Origin: UMGS1498 sp900552335
Lineage (GTDB): Bacteria; Bacillota_I; Bacilli_A; RF39; UBA660
Length of the DNA stretch: 64,000 nucleotides
Direction: 5' to 3'
Assembly (NCBI GenBank): GCA_902477075.1
Contig: CABSFU010000006.1
Location: forward strand, 1 to 64,000
Made by a program: the position numbers and the translations under genes. Positions 27,585 through 36,380 of this stretch are shown piece after piece (position 1 is the first letter of the stretch; the number at the start of each line of letters is the position of its first letter). The notes beneath the pieces are model-generated. The model had not been told where the DNA came from. It made no database searches and worked only from the letters and a program-made list of their open reading frames with translations.

Positions 27585-27850
27585 TATAACCTCCTACTTT
27601 ATATTATCTTACAATTCCATTATATCATTATTTTCATCAATTTTATCAAATTGCTTTAAAAATTTTAAAAAATATGCTATTATGTTTATAGAAGCTAGTT
27701 GTATTAACTTATATAGTGATAGTTTCAAATTATCTTATCTATCGCTCCATTGGGAAATCTGTTCGAACTTTTATAGTTTGAATTTAACATAGAAAAGTAT
27801 CAATTTCTAAACGAAGTTGATATTTTTTTTGTTAAGAAAGGACAGATTTT
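27585..27850 (+). repeat. Cargo promoter region and IME left-end leader C
   Basis: GCTCCAT at about 27746, GGAAAT, hairpin 1 (TTCGAAC/GTTTGAA), hairpin 2 (ATCAA/TTGAT followed by T8) and then the MINII start at 27851. Same order as leaders A and B. The first 100 bases should hold the promoter of the 576-aa gene on the other strand. Confidence 0.65.
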
Positions 27851-27928
27851 ATGATTAATATTATTAGTAAACCATTAGAGTTTGATTATGAATTAAAAAA
27901 GAAAAAAGACAATGGTTTTGAAAGATAA
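27851..27928 (+). pseudogene. MxNII/relaxase fusion scar, copy C (25 codons)
   Basis: MINIISKPLEFDYELKKK corresponds to the first 18 codons of the MxNII gene. It is fused in frame to KKDNGFER, the last codons of the relaxase (KKDDGLER in copy A). Everything between (rest of MxNII, recombinase, oriT, relaxase) is gone; the junction lies in an AAAAAG-rich stretch. A terminator hairpin spans the end. Confidence 0.75.
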
Positions 27929-27946
27929 ACCGTTGTCTTTTATTTT
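27903..27946. terminator. Bidirectional terminator of element C
   Basis: AAAGACAATGGTTT pairs with AAACCGTTGTCTTT (one G-T pair), followed by a T-rich stretch. Confidence 0.8.
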
Positions 27947-28932
27947 GTCCAATGTTCTTTTCTCTTTGTATTTGTATTTTCAATTTGTTTAGATATTAAC
28001 TCATTAGATTTTTCTGCTGCTACTTGATGACTATTATTATCTACAAATATATAGTGTGAAATATAAATATTTCTTATCAAAGAAAATATTTCTTCTCTAG
28101 ATATTTCATTAGTATTATCTTCATAATAATTTTTTAATTTTTGATATGAAAGTAATATTTCGTTTTTATTTTCCATATTACCAATATCACAACTAAAAAA
28201 TTTGTTTAATTCAATTATTTCTTCTCTTAATTTCACATAATGTGAGTTAATAATATTTTCTTCTGTTTCTCCAAATAATTCAATTCGCATCTTTTCAATT
28301 GTACTAACAGAATCAATTGTCTCTTTTATTTCTTCAACGGATTTATTGTCTAAAGAAATATTCCAAAATAATACAACATCTCCATCTCCACCTGAAGGGA
28401 ATTGTTTATTATGATAATTATTTATATCATCAGCAGAAATTAAAGTTGCATTAAATGTAATTGTATCATTTGCATTACTAGGAGAATCTATATATGGATC
28501 ACAATGTAAACAATGTTTAATATTATCTTTATCTTTTAAAATAACTTGAAAATTACCATGTGATGTAATTCCATTTACTTCAGTTCTTTTATATAAGAAT
28601 GGTATAGATAATTCTTCACATATGAATTTCATTATAGTTGAATAGCCTTGGCACATTGCTTTTTGAGTTAATATAGTTCCAATAATATCATGGCTAGTGT
28701 TTTTATCTTCTTCATCTTTTGGAATATTAATTATATTAATGTACATATATAAGAATTTTTCTAATTCTGACAAGTCCCTATATTTATCATTATCCTTCAG
28801 TTTTAATTTATCTAAATTGCTAAATAAAGTGCAAAAACATTCAGCAACTTGTTCTATTTGATTTTCAGAATAGTTAGAAGCAAATTCTAATTTATTTAAT
28901 TTATTAATAAAATAATTTTTATCTTTAATCAT
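27940..28932 (-). CDS. Transglutaminase-like cysteine enzyme (330 aa), cargo of element C
   Basis: Starts MIKDKNYFINKLNKL behind AGGAGG. A convincing transglutaminase-core order: QKAMCQGYSTIMKF (Cys nucleophile), ITSHGNFQVIL (His) and HCDPYIDSP (Asp). No signal peptide, so it would act in the cytosol. It is the cargo of a collapsed IME next to another transglutaminase-like cargo gene. Substrate unknown. Confidence 0.8.
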   Translation of the reverse strand: MIKDKNYFINKLNKLEFASNYSENQIEQVAECFCTLFSNLDKLKLKDNDKYRDLSELEKFLYMYINIINIPKDEEDKNTSHDIIGTILTQKAMCQGYSTIMKFICEELSIPFLYKRTEVNGITSHGNFQVILKDKDNIKHCLHCDPYIDSPSNANDTITFNATLISADDINNYHNKQFPSGGDGDVVLFWNISLDNKSVEEIKETIDSVSTIEKMRIELFGETEENIINSHYVKLREEIIELNKFFSCDIGNMENKNEILLSYQKLKNYYEDNTNEISREEIFSLIRNIYISHYIFVDNNSHQVAAEKSNELISKQIENTNTKRKEHWTK

Positions 28933-28997
28933 ACTTATCCCTCCTACATTTCTCTACATTATATCACAAGAATTCAACATTTTTACTATTTAAATTA

Positions 28998-29204
28998 CTA
29001 TTTATCTTTCTCTTTATTTTCTTTAGACATATAGGCTACAGTCAAAATTATACCAACAAGATCACATCCGATTGATAGTCCCAATAGAACGCCACTACTG
29101 AAATTACCAAAATCACTTGTTTCATTTCCACAAAAATATATATATGCTAAATATAATAAGTTTCCTAATATAATGAATAATGTTCCTATTTTTAATTTTT
29201 TCAC
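28998..29204 (-). CDS. Small membrane protein (68 aa)
   Basis: GTG start at 29204 with GAGG 7 nt upstream. Two transmembrane segments (LFIILGNLLYLAYIYF and LLGLSIGCDLVGIILTVAYM) and a charged tail. Unknown function; it lies between two cargo-region genes on the same strand. Confidence 0.65.
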   Translation of the reverse strand: MKKLKIGTLFIILGNLLYLAYIYFCGNETSDFGNFSSGVLLGLSIGCDLVGIILTVAYMSKENKEKDK

Positions 29205-29229
29205 AAAATACCTCACTTTCACTTAAACA

Positions 29230-29400
29230 TCAATCTTTTTTTAGATTTTTTTTGAATACCAATATTGCTTTTGCAGAATTAGTTGTAGACATTGTTACTA
29301 ATTCATATCCATTTTCTATCATTTCATTAGATTTTTTTTCTACTTTTTTTGCCATGGTGTCTGTCTTTGGGGAATACTCTATAATAACAGTTTTATACAT
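29230..29400 (-). CDS. DUF4177-like small protein (56 aa)
   Basis: Starts MYKTVIIEYSPKTDTM and has NEMIENGYELVTMSTTN and AILVFKK, the layout of DUF4177-type small proteins (YKT at the start, GWE-like centre, final strand). Function unknown. Confidence 0.65.
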   Translation of the reverse strand: MYKTVIIEYSPKTDTMAKKVEKKSNEMIENGYELVTMSTTNSAKAILVFKKNLKKD

Positions 29401-29449
29401 TTTTTCTACACATCCTAACACATAATAAACTAATAAATTATTATTTATA

Positions 29450-29554
29450 TTATTTATTATAAAAAGAATTATGTTCTATTAAGTAAGCATTATTAATTTT
29501 GACGATATCATTCATAACTACTGATTTTGAAATTTTCATTTCAATTTTTGTCAT
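29450..29554 (-). CDS. Possible small ORF (34 aa)
   Basis: ATG at 29554 reads MTKIEMKISKSVVMNDIVK and ends at TAA 29450. No recognised family and only a modest RBS; it could be a relic. Confidence 0.25.
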   Translation of the reverse strand: MTKIEMKISKSVVMNDIVKINNAYLIEHNSFYNK

Positions 29555-29574
29555 AATCGATCATTTTCCTAAAA

Positions 29575-30412
29575 TTATTTTAAATCTAAAGTATTTTTAG
29601 AGCATCCCTTAATGCAATTACAGCAAAGTATACATTCAGTACCATTTTTTCTTTTTCTTGAATCATCTAGCATATCTACATTCATTGGACAACTTCTTAT
29701 ACATTATGACAATTAATACATTTACTATAATCACACTTAACTCTTAAATATGAAAAGTAACTAGACGGCTTTAGAAAAACAGTTACAGGACATATATATT
29801 TACAAAATGCTCTATTATCTTTAAATCTAAATGCCAGTAATACTCCTAAAGCATAATATACTATGTTTCCAATTATAAAAGAAAAAAACATTATGTTTTC
29901 TAAATTATCTACTTTAAATATAAATAATGCGGAGACAAATGTTAATAATAACAAGAATACAATATATCTAATCCAGCCAAGTTTTTTCCTATCATTTTTA
30001 GGAATTTTATAAGGCAATAAATCTAAAACCATTCCAGTCCAACAAGCATAACCACACCATCCTCTACCAAAGAATAATGGACCGGCAATTTTTGCTACGA
30101 AATAATGTATTGTTGCAGCTTCAAATACTCCTAAAAATAAATAGTACCAAAAGCCTTCAATTGCATATTTTCCCTACATATAACGTCTAAATACACAAGT
30201 ATATATGAACCAACTGCCAACTGAACAAAGTTTCTTGCATGTTAAACTTTATGCAACATTAAATGCATTCCAGTTGATATACAAATTCCTATATAATTAA
30301 AATTTAACAAATAAAATAAATTTTTTGTAGAAACAAATAATAATATTGCAACAGTTTCAAATATTAACATTGTTATTAACATAACTTTGTTTTCTTTAAT
30401 CCATTTAATCAT
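29575..30412 (-). pseudogene. NapH-like polyferredoxin membrane protein, multiply broken
   Basis: Read across frames from ATG 30412: two hydrophobic helices, MHLMLHK, RNFVQLAVGSYI, EGFWYYLFLGVFEAAT, GRGWCGYACWTGM (the CxxxCW motif of NapH/CcoG-like proteins), ICPVTVFLKPSSY, then ferredoxin cysteines KCINCH, SCPMNVDM and ECILCCNCIKGC. Lesions: an in-frame TAA at 30242-30244, a one-base deletion near 30166-30172 and a frameshift near 29693. It once encoded an electron-transfer membrane protein and is now dead unless all lesions are sequencing errors. Confidence 0.85.
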
Positions 30413-30453
30413 AATTTCTTATTCCTAACGTCTTAAAATAAACATTATATAAT

Positions 30454-33003
30454 TTAATCTTTAAACAATTTTGCTAACAAAGGTTTAATTAATTCGTAAA
30501 TAAATATTGCTATAAAGTTTATTAAAAATACTACTAATATTAAACTAATATCTATTGATGTTATACTTATTAATTTTCCAATTGGTGTAATGAATACTAT
30601 GAGTTCTATTAAAAATATCAATAATAATCCATAATTCATTGCTTTATTGGAAAATAATCCTTGTTTAACAATCGATTGTTTTAAATTTCTACAAGATATA
30701 GAATAAACTATTTCTTGAACCACCATTGAAAGAAGTGCTAAAGACATAGCTGTTTCTTGCCCATACATTTTTAAACTAATGAAGTAAGTAAAAACTACAA
30801 ATATAGTTTCAATTATAGCCGAAGATACGATGCAAGATTTTATAAATGGTGTAAATAATGGTTTATTGATTCCTCTCGGTTTTTTATTCATTATGCCATC
30901 TTCACTCTTTTCAAAAGATAGGCATATACTAGGAATAGAATCAGTTACCAAATCAATAAATAAAATATAAATTGGTAATAGAATTGTCGTTTTAGAAAGT
31001 AGCCCTATTATAATAGTAAATATTTCAGCGAAATTACTTGATAATGAAAACACTATATTATTTCTAATATTATTATATATTCTTCTCCCTTCTTCAACAG
31101 CGACAACTATTGTTGAAAAAGAATCATCCATTAATACTATGTCAGAAGCTGACTTTGTAACATCAGTACCAGTAATACCCATTCCAACGCCTACATGAGC
31201 ATCTTTAATAGCAGGAGCATCATTTACTCCATCTCCGGTCATTGCTACTATTTTCCCACTATTTTGCAGGGCAAAAACAATTCTCTCTTTATGGGAAGGA
31301 TTTACTCTTGCATACACAGAGTATTGTTTGACGATATTTTTTAGTTCTTTATCATTATATTTATCAAGTTCACTTCCTAGTATTGCTTCATCATCATTAC
31401 TTATAATTCCAACATTTTTGGCAATAGCTGTTGCTGTGTCTATAGAGTCCCCTGTAATCATTATTGGTCTAATACCAGCATTTTTACATAAATAAACACT
31501 TTTCTTAACACTTTCTCTAGGCGGATCTATCATTCCTAGAATACCAGCAAACGATAAATTACTCTCTTCTTTTTCTAATTCTTTAATATCTTTGGGGATA
31601 TAATCCAATTTTTTATACGCAAATACTAAAGTTCTTAAAGCATTTTTAGAAAGATTTTTAACCTTATCTAAAATTTCTTTTTGTTCATTCTTAGTTAAAT
31701 TTACCTTCTCAATTAAGGAATCCATACTACCTTTGCATAAAATATATACATCATTATCAATTCTATTTAAAGTAGTAAACATCTTTCTATCACTATCAAA
31801 CGGTATATCTAATATTCTCTTACATTTTTTTCTCAACTTAAGAGAATCAATTTTTTTATTATATAGATAATCATATAAACAAGTTTCTGTAGGATCACCT
31901 ACATATTTATCTTCATAAATAAGGCCATCATTACAAAGAGCACATATATAATTAAGCATATTTTCATCTATTACATATTCCTCTTTAACAGTCATTTTAT
32001 TTTGCGTTATAGTGCCTGTTTTATCAGAACAAATAATATCTATTGCTCCAAGCGTTTCTACAGCTTGCATTTGTTTTACTATTGTTTTCTTTTTTGCTAA
32101 ATTAGATATTCCAACAGATAATGTTATTGTAATTACAGTTGGTAATCCTTCTGGAATAGCAGCCACTGCTAGTGATGAACATAGCATTATAATTTCAAGT
32201 ATTGTGTATTTATTAATTAAAGCTAAAATAAATATAAAAATTAAAATAATAAATACTATAAATGTAATTTTTTTAGAAAGTTCTTTTATCTTTAATTGTA
32301 ATGGTGTTTCTATTCTATCGATTTCATTTAGTGATAATGCAATCTTACCTATCTCAGTATTTTTCCCTGTACTTATAACTATACCAGTACATTTTCCATT
32401 AGTAATGCTTGTTCCTAAAAAAAGCATGTTTTTTTGTTCTTGAAGAATTAAGTTTTCTTTTAAAACATTGGCACTTTTTTGAACTGGAACACTTTCGCCA
32501 GTTAGTGTTGATTCATCTACTTTTAGACTCTCACATGAAAGTATTCTAATATCAGCAGGAACAGTTTCTCCAGATTCTAAATATATTATATCTCCTGGAA
32601 CTAATTCTTTGGTGTTTATTACTATTATTTTGTCACTTCTTTTAACTTTACAAGTACTAGTTTCATATTTTTTTAAATCTCTTAATATTAAAGCAGCTTT
32701 TTCTTCTTGTATAAATCCAACAATAGCATTTATAAAAACTACAAAAAGAATTACTATAGTATCAGTATATTCATGAGAATAAAAATATCCATAAAAATAT
32801 AAAAGCAACGCAACTACTAACAATATGATAATCATGGTATCATTAAATTGTTTTAAAAACCTCAAAATCCAAGGGGTTTTCTTTTTATTTAGAATGATAT
32901 TTTGTCCATAATCATTTAATCTTCTATCCGTTTCTTTACTATCTAATCCATCAATATTACTATTTAAAATTTTAAATATCTCTTCTTCATTTTTAGAATA
33001 CAA
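30454..33003 (-). CDS. P2-type cation-transporting ATPase (calcium-type)
   Basis: 849 residues, full length. TGES (168-171), phosphorylation motif SDKTGT (Asp327), PEGLP in M4 (284-288), MITGD, TGDGVNDAPA and four-plus-six membrane-helix layout. PEGLP and LVTDSIP in M6 are typical of SERCA/PMCA-like Ca2+ pumps, although the usual Asn before LVTD is Asp here. It likely exports Ca2+ or a related ion using ATP. It sits just after the broken ferredoxin gene in a decaying region but is itself intact. Confidence 0.93.
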   Translation of the reverse strand: MYSKNEEEIFKILNSNIDGLDSKETDRRLNDYGQNIILNKKKTPWILRFLKQFNDTMIIILLVVALLLYFYGYFYSHEYTDTIVILFVVFINAIVGFIQEEKAALILRDLKKYETSTCKVKRSDKIIVINTKELVPGDIIYLESGETVPADIRILSCESLKVDESTLTGESVPVQKSANVLKENLILQEQKNMLFLGTSITNGKCTGIVISTGKNTEIGKIALSLNEIDRIETPLQLKIKELSKKITFIVFIILIFIFILALINKYTILEIIMLCSSLAVAAIPEGLPTVITITLSVGISNLAKKKTIVKQMQAVETLGAIDIICSDKTGTITQNKMTVKEEYVIDENMLNYICALCNDGLIYEDKYVGDPTETCLYDYLYNKKIDSLKLRKKCKRILDIPFDSDRKMFTTLNRIDNDVYILCKGSMDSLIEKVNLTKNEQKEILDKVKNLSKNALRTLVFAYKKLDYIPKDIKELEKEESNLSFAGILGMIDPPRESVKKSVYLCKNAGIRPIMITGDSIDTATAIAKNVGIISNDDEAILGSELDKYNDKELKNIVKQYSVYARVNPSHKERIVFALQNSGKIVAMTGDGVNDAPAIKDAHVGVGMGITGTDVTKSASDIVLMDDSFSTIVVAVEEGRRIYNNIRNNIVFSLSSNFAEIFTIIIGLLSKTTILLPIYILFIDLVTDSIPSICLSFEKSEDGIMNKKPRGINKPLFTPFIKSCIVSSAIIETIFVVFTYFISLKMYGQETAMSLALLSMVVQEIVYSISCRNLKQSIVKQGLFSNKAMNYGLLLIFLIELIVFITPIGKLISITSIDISLILVVFLINFIAIFIYELIKPLLAKLFKD

Positions 33004-33029
33004 TTTTATCTCTCCTTTTTACCTATATT

Positions 33030-33223
33030 TTAAATTTCAAATGCATATTCTATGCCATAAATACTCCACCAGCCTAGTCAAATAAAGAAAACAATATAAG
33101 CATATAATCTTTGTTTTGCATCTTCAAAAGAATTTGTATATTCAATCTTTACTTTTTTTCCAAGTTCTTGCTAATCAGAAAGCCGGTTTTACAATTCTAG
33201 CATATCATTTTTAATTTCTTCAT
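33030..33223 (-). pseudogene. Relic of a small gene
   Basis: Minus-strand fragments MKKLKMIC, ISKNLEKK and VKIEYTNSFEDAKQRLYAY, then LGWWSIYGIEYAFEI are separated by stops (a TAG, a TGA) and a shift at an A7 run. The aligned fragments suggest a decayed coding sequence. Family unknown. Confidence 0.4.
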
Positions 33224-33267
33224 TAATAATGATACCTCTATTTCAATAAATTTCTATTTATCTATTT

Positions 33268-34263
33268 TTAGTTTTTATTTATCCACTCAACGGTATCTTT
33301 TATTGTATCTGTTATACTTCTCGTTTTAAAATCTAAATCTTTCTTAGCTTTTTCATTACTAAAATTTGCATTAGATGATAAAGTATATAATGAATACTTT
33401 GTAAAAAGTGGAGTCTGTTTTTTTAAATTGTAATACATTTCAAATAAAGGAGCTATTAACTTTGCAAAACTTATTGGTAATACTATTTTAATTTTTTTTC
33501 TTCCTTGCACATGGCAAACTAAATCACATAATTCTTTAATTGTTATATATCTGTTAGACAAGATATAACATTCCCCTTTTCCACCATTTTTACATGCGCT
33601 AATAACACCATCTGCTACATCTCTAACATCAACAAAATCATAGCCACCTTTTACGCAAGCAAACAATTTACCGTTTGCTATTTCTTTGATTAATTGAGTT
33701 AGGTGACTATTTCCAAAATCTTTTGGGCCTATAATTCCAGATGGATGAATAATACAAGCGTCTAAATTTTTACTTTTAACAGCATCTATTACATACTTTG
33801 CAGCTTCTGCCTTTGTTTTTGCATATAATCCATAAACATGATCAGGATTAAAATTAGTTATCTCTGTTATTAAGCCATTATTAGGTTTTTCTGGAATTGC
33901 ATGAACACTACTAATATAGATAAGTTTTGCTTTTAATTTTAAAACTTTATCTACTATATTTTTAGTACCATTTACATTAACATTATAAATAAGTGGATTA
34001 TATTTTGATTTTATATATACAACTGCAGCACAATGAATTACAAATACCTCTTTTCCATCAGTATTTTCAAAAACAGGGGATAAAGATTCTTTATTGGTTA
34101 CATCACCATAGTATATTTTACATTTCAAATTTTCTAGTGATTTTGTTGAATCACCATTTAACACAAAAGCTCTAATTTCATTATCAGAATCCAGTTCTAA
34201 TTTTCTTATAATGTTATTACCCAAAAAACCATTTGCCCCTGTTATTATATAAATTCTTTTCAC
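33268..34263 (-). CDS. NAD(P)-dependent epimerase/dehydratase-like extended SDR
   Basis: 331 residues from GTG 34263 (AGGTG about 9 nt upstream; an upstream GTG at 34275 is less likely). Starts MKRIYIITGANGFLGNN with the TGxxGFLG dinucleotide motif, has ISSVHAI (Ser) and YAKTK (Tyr-x3-Lys). The layout resembles dihydroflavonol-reductase/3-beta-HSD-like enzymes. Substrate unknown. It precedes the P-type ATPase on the same strand. Confidence 0.88.
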   Translation of the reverse strand: MKRIYIITGANGFLGNNIIRKLELDSDNEIRAFVLNGDSTKSLENLKCKIYYGDVTNKESLSPVFENTDGKEVFVIHCAAVVYIKSKYNPLIYNVNVNGTKNIVDKVLKLKAKLIYISSVHAIPEKPNNGLITEITNFNPDHVYGLYAKTKAEAAKYVIDAVKSKNLDACIIHPSGIIGPKDFGNSHLTQLIKEIANGKLFACVKGGYDFVDVRDVADGVISACKNGGKGECYILSNRYITIKELCDLVCHVQGRKKIKIVLPISFAKLIAPLFEMYYNLKKQTPLFTKYSLYTLSSNANFSNEKAKKDLDFKTRSITDTIKDTVEWINKN

Positions 34264-34730
34264 GATATTTATCACCTACCACTTCACTTGAAAAAATAAA
34301 TTAAAAATATCTCTTCCTTATAATTGTACCACAAAATCAAGAAAATAATGAATAAGCTATTTAAACAAAAATAAATTAATTTTTATATAAGAAATAATTA
34401 GTTTTACATTTTTTCATACTATCATTGAAAGTTGATTAGATTTATTTATATTCTATTGTTTATTCATTGCATAAGAAAATATTTTTCTATTTTCAATTTA
34501 TTTGTCTATAAAGATTCATATTTCAAATTTAGAAAATACATCAAAAAGGATTAAATTATTAACAATTTAATCCTTTTTTTATAATAAAATTGAGTATTTC
34601 ATCTCTTAAAATTCTGCAATAATATTTAATACATATGTTTTTTTGTTTATGTATGTTTTTTACATCATTTTAAATTATTTCAATTCCAAGTTATTGAAAA
34701 ACTATATTTATATTCACTCTTTTGAAAATT
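34264..34730. other. Intergenic region with a strong bidirectional terminator
   Basis: AT-rich, no gene found. At 34543-34580 the arms AAAAAGGATTAAATT and AATTTAATCCTTTTTTT form a strong hairpin usable in both directions. The 150 bases before the epimerase should contain its promoter, but none is convincing. Confidence 0.6.
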
Positions 34731-35192
34731 TTATTGATGCATTCTATAAGCTCTTACTTTTGACAAATGAAAGCCATTCTCAACGACATTTTTATATTTG
34801 AATACATCTTCGCGAGTTTCAGGTTTTTCAATGATTTCAAAAAAATTTGCTTGTTCTATAACATTTTCTGGGGTTTGAGCTAATATTTCAGCAATAGATG
34901 GTTTAAAAAAACCATAATATCCATAAGTATGTAAACATATAAAGTCATCTACTTTTTCTAACTGATTTGAGTCTATCATATCTCGTTTATCTTCAACAGA
35001 ATCCCATATATAAGAGTAATTACTTAATTCTTGCAATGTAAACTCTCTTAATAAGTATTTGATTTCATCAATTGTGACAATTGGTTTGAGCAATTGGTAT
35101 AGTTCTTTTAATCTTTTATTGCTAATAATTGGTATTTCTAATTTTTCTGGCAAAGCTATCGTTGAACTTGACAAGCCATATAATTTTTCCAT
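34731..35192 (-). CDS. Hypothetical protein (153 aa)
   Basis: Starts MEKLYGLSSSTIALPEKLEI; contains ISNKRLKELYQLLKPIV and FICLHTYGYYGFFKPSIAEI. No signal peptide or membrane span. Not recognised. It is divergent from the TetR gene and may share the inverted-repeat region, so it could be its target. Confidence 0.65.
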   Translation of the reverse strand: MEKLYGLSSSTIALPEKLEIPIISNKRLKELYQLLKPIVTIDEIKYLLREFTLQELSNYSYIWDSVEDKRDMIDSNQLEKVDDFICLHTYGYYGFFKPSIAEILAQTPENVIEQANFFEIIEKPETREDVFKYKNVVENGFHLSKVRAYRMHQ

Positions 35193-35334
35193 GAAAATCC
35201 TCCTTACAGCTACTTATTTTACCATTTATTATCTGCTTTAACAATACTAATACACAAGATATTTTATATTAAAATTTTCAATGTACATCAAAAATCAATG
35301 CTATATTTTATGGTTAAGTATAAAAATCAAACTA

Positions 35335-35397
35335 ATATCCAACATTTTTTAAAAGTATGTTGGAATATTTAACTATTCTTTGTTGGATATCTTTACA
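35335..35397. promoter_or_regulatory. Candidate TetR operator with three half-sites beside the tetR promoter
   Basis: ATATCCAACA (35335-35344) pairs with TGTTGGA (35358-35364) and with TGTTGGATAT (35381-35390). The last touches a TTTACA -35 (35392-35397), followed 16 nt later by TATAAT. Repeated palindromic half-sites next to the gene's own promoter suggest autoregulation. Confidence 0.6.
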
Positions 35398-35438
35398 AAA
35401 GTTGTTTTTCTTTTATAATAATATTAGGTGAAAATATA

Positions 35439-35996
35439 ATGAAGAAACAAGATTTAAGAATTATGAAAACGAAAAAAGCATTATACCAATCTTTAATACA
35501 ACTCATGAAAGAAAAAACTTTCGAAGAAATTAGAGTATCTGATATATGTGAATTAGCGCTTATTAATCGTTCTACTTTTTATGCTCATTTTGATGATAAA
35601 TATGAATTGTTATATGACTATATTAAAAACTTAAAAAATGACTTAAAAACGGAATTATCTAAAAATAAAGAAATTTCTAATACAAAAGAATATTATATTG
35701 AAATGATTAAAATCTTATTAAATCATGTAGAAGATAAAAAAGAAATATATCGCTCCATTATGCTTCATAATCAAAATAGTATTATGGCTGACATTATTTA
35801 TAATGCTTTAAATGAAGATGCTTTAGGCCATATACAAGATAGCAAAACCAATAATATTGGAATTCCAAGTGAAATTATATTTAAATTTTATTTAGGAGCA
35901 GTTGCTTGTATTGGAATTGAATGGTTAAAAAATGATCATTATTCTAAGCAAGATGTAATTCATTATCTAGATACCTTAATACCAAATCAATTTTAA
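35439..35996 (+). CDS. TetR/AcrR family transcriptional regulator
   Basis: 185 residues. N-terminal HTH: TKKALYQSLIQLMKEKTFEE, IRVSDICELALINRSTFYAHF, DDKYELLYDY, the classical TetR helix-turn-helix. The C-terminal domain (about 80-185) resembles TetR_C-type ligand/dimer domains. It has its own promoter and candidate operator and ends in a terminator. The inducer and target are unknown. Confidence 0.92.
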   Translation: MKKQDLRIMKTKKALYQSLIQLMKEKTFEEIRVSDICELALINRSTFYAHFDDKYELLYDYIKNLKNDLKTELSKNKEISNTKEYYIEMIKILLNHVEDKKEIYRSIMLHNQNSIMADIIYNALNEDALGHIQDSKTNNIGIPSEIIFKFYLGAVACIGIEWLKNDHYSKQDVIHYLDTLIPNQF

Positions 35997-36027
35997 AAAA
36001 GAAATCGTTTTTGATTTCTTTTTTTAT
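35996..36027 (+). terminator. Terminator of the TetR gene
   Basis: AAAGAAATC / GATTTCTTT stem with a T7 tail. Confidence 0.8.
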
Positions 36028-36029
36028 AT

Positions 36030-36342
36030 TTACGAAATAATAGATTTTGGAATTGTGATTACTGGGCGAATGCCACCAAAGGTATAACTGGCAACATTGT
36101 AGCTCAAGTATCCACCCCTAGTCATGTGCCAAACCTATAATTTGGTCATTATCTTTTATAAAAGAAACTTTTTTTCAATTCTATGTGATCTGAATTTTTA
36201 AAATATTCTTCTTCATCTTTTAAAAACATTTCGATAAAATATTTTCTAAAATCTGAATCAAGTAAAAATTCTCTTTTGACTTGTTATACATTATATTATT
36301 ATCAAAACTAATCATGGATAAAGTTTCCAATTTTTGTTTCAT
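36030..36342 (-). pseudogene. Relics of surface-protein and other coding sequence downstream of rpoC
   Basis: Minus strand 36134-36030 reads VWHMTRGGYLSYNV and TFGGIRPVITIPK to a stop, the typical end of DUF6273-type surface domains. 36342-36149 holds two more frame fragments (MKQKLETLSMISFD; DFRKYFIEMFLKDEEEYF). No intact gene remains in this 380-base stretch. Confidence 0.5.
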
Positions 36343-36355
36343 ATATCACTTATAA

Positions 36356-36380
36356 GAAAAGAAGTTTCTTTGAAACTTCT
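36356..36380 (-). terminator. Terminator of rpoC
   Basis: GAAGTTTC / GAAACTTC stem followed on the minus strand by T-rich sequence. It overlaps the rpoC stop codon. Confidence 0.8.

Noticed and set aside
33001..33120. In-frame TGA in LGWWS-like relic as a sign of a TGA=Trp code
   Set aside because: Intact genes use TGA as stop (for example 911-913), and the relic has other lesions.
35752..35762. ATCGCTCCATT inside the TetR gene matches the IME end heptamer region
   Set aside because: It is in an intact coding sequence (IYRSIM) with no hairpin leader or MxNII start behind it. Probably coincidence.
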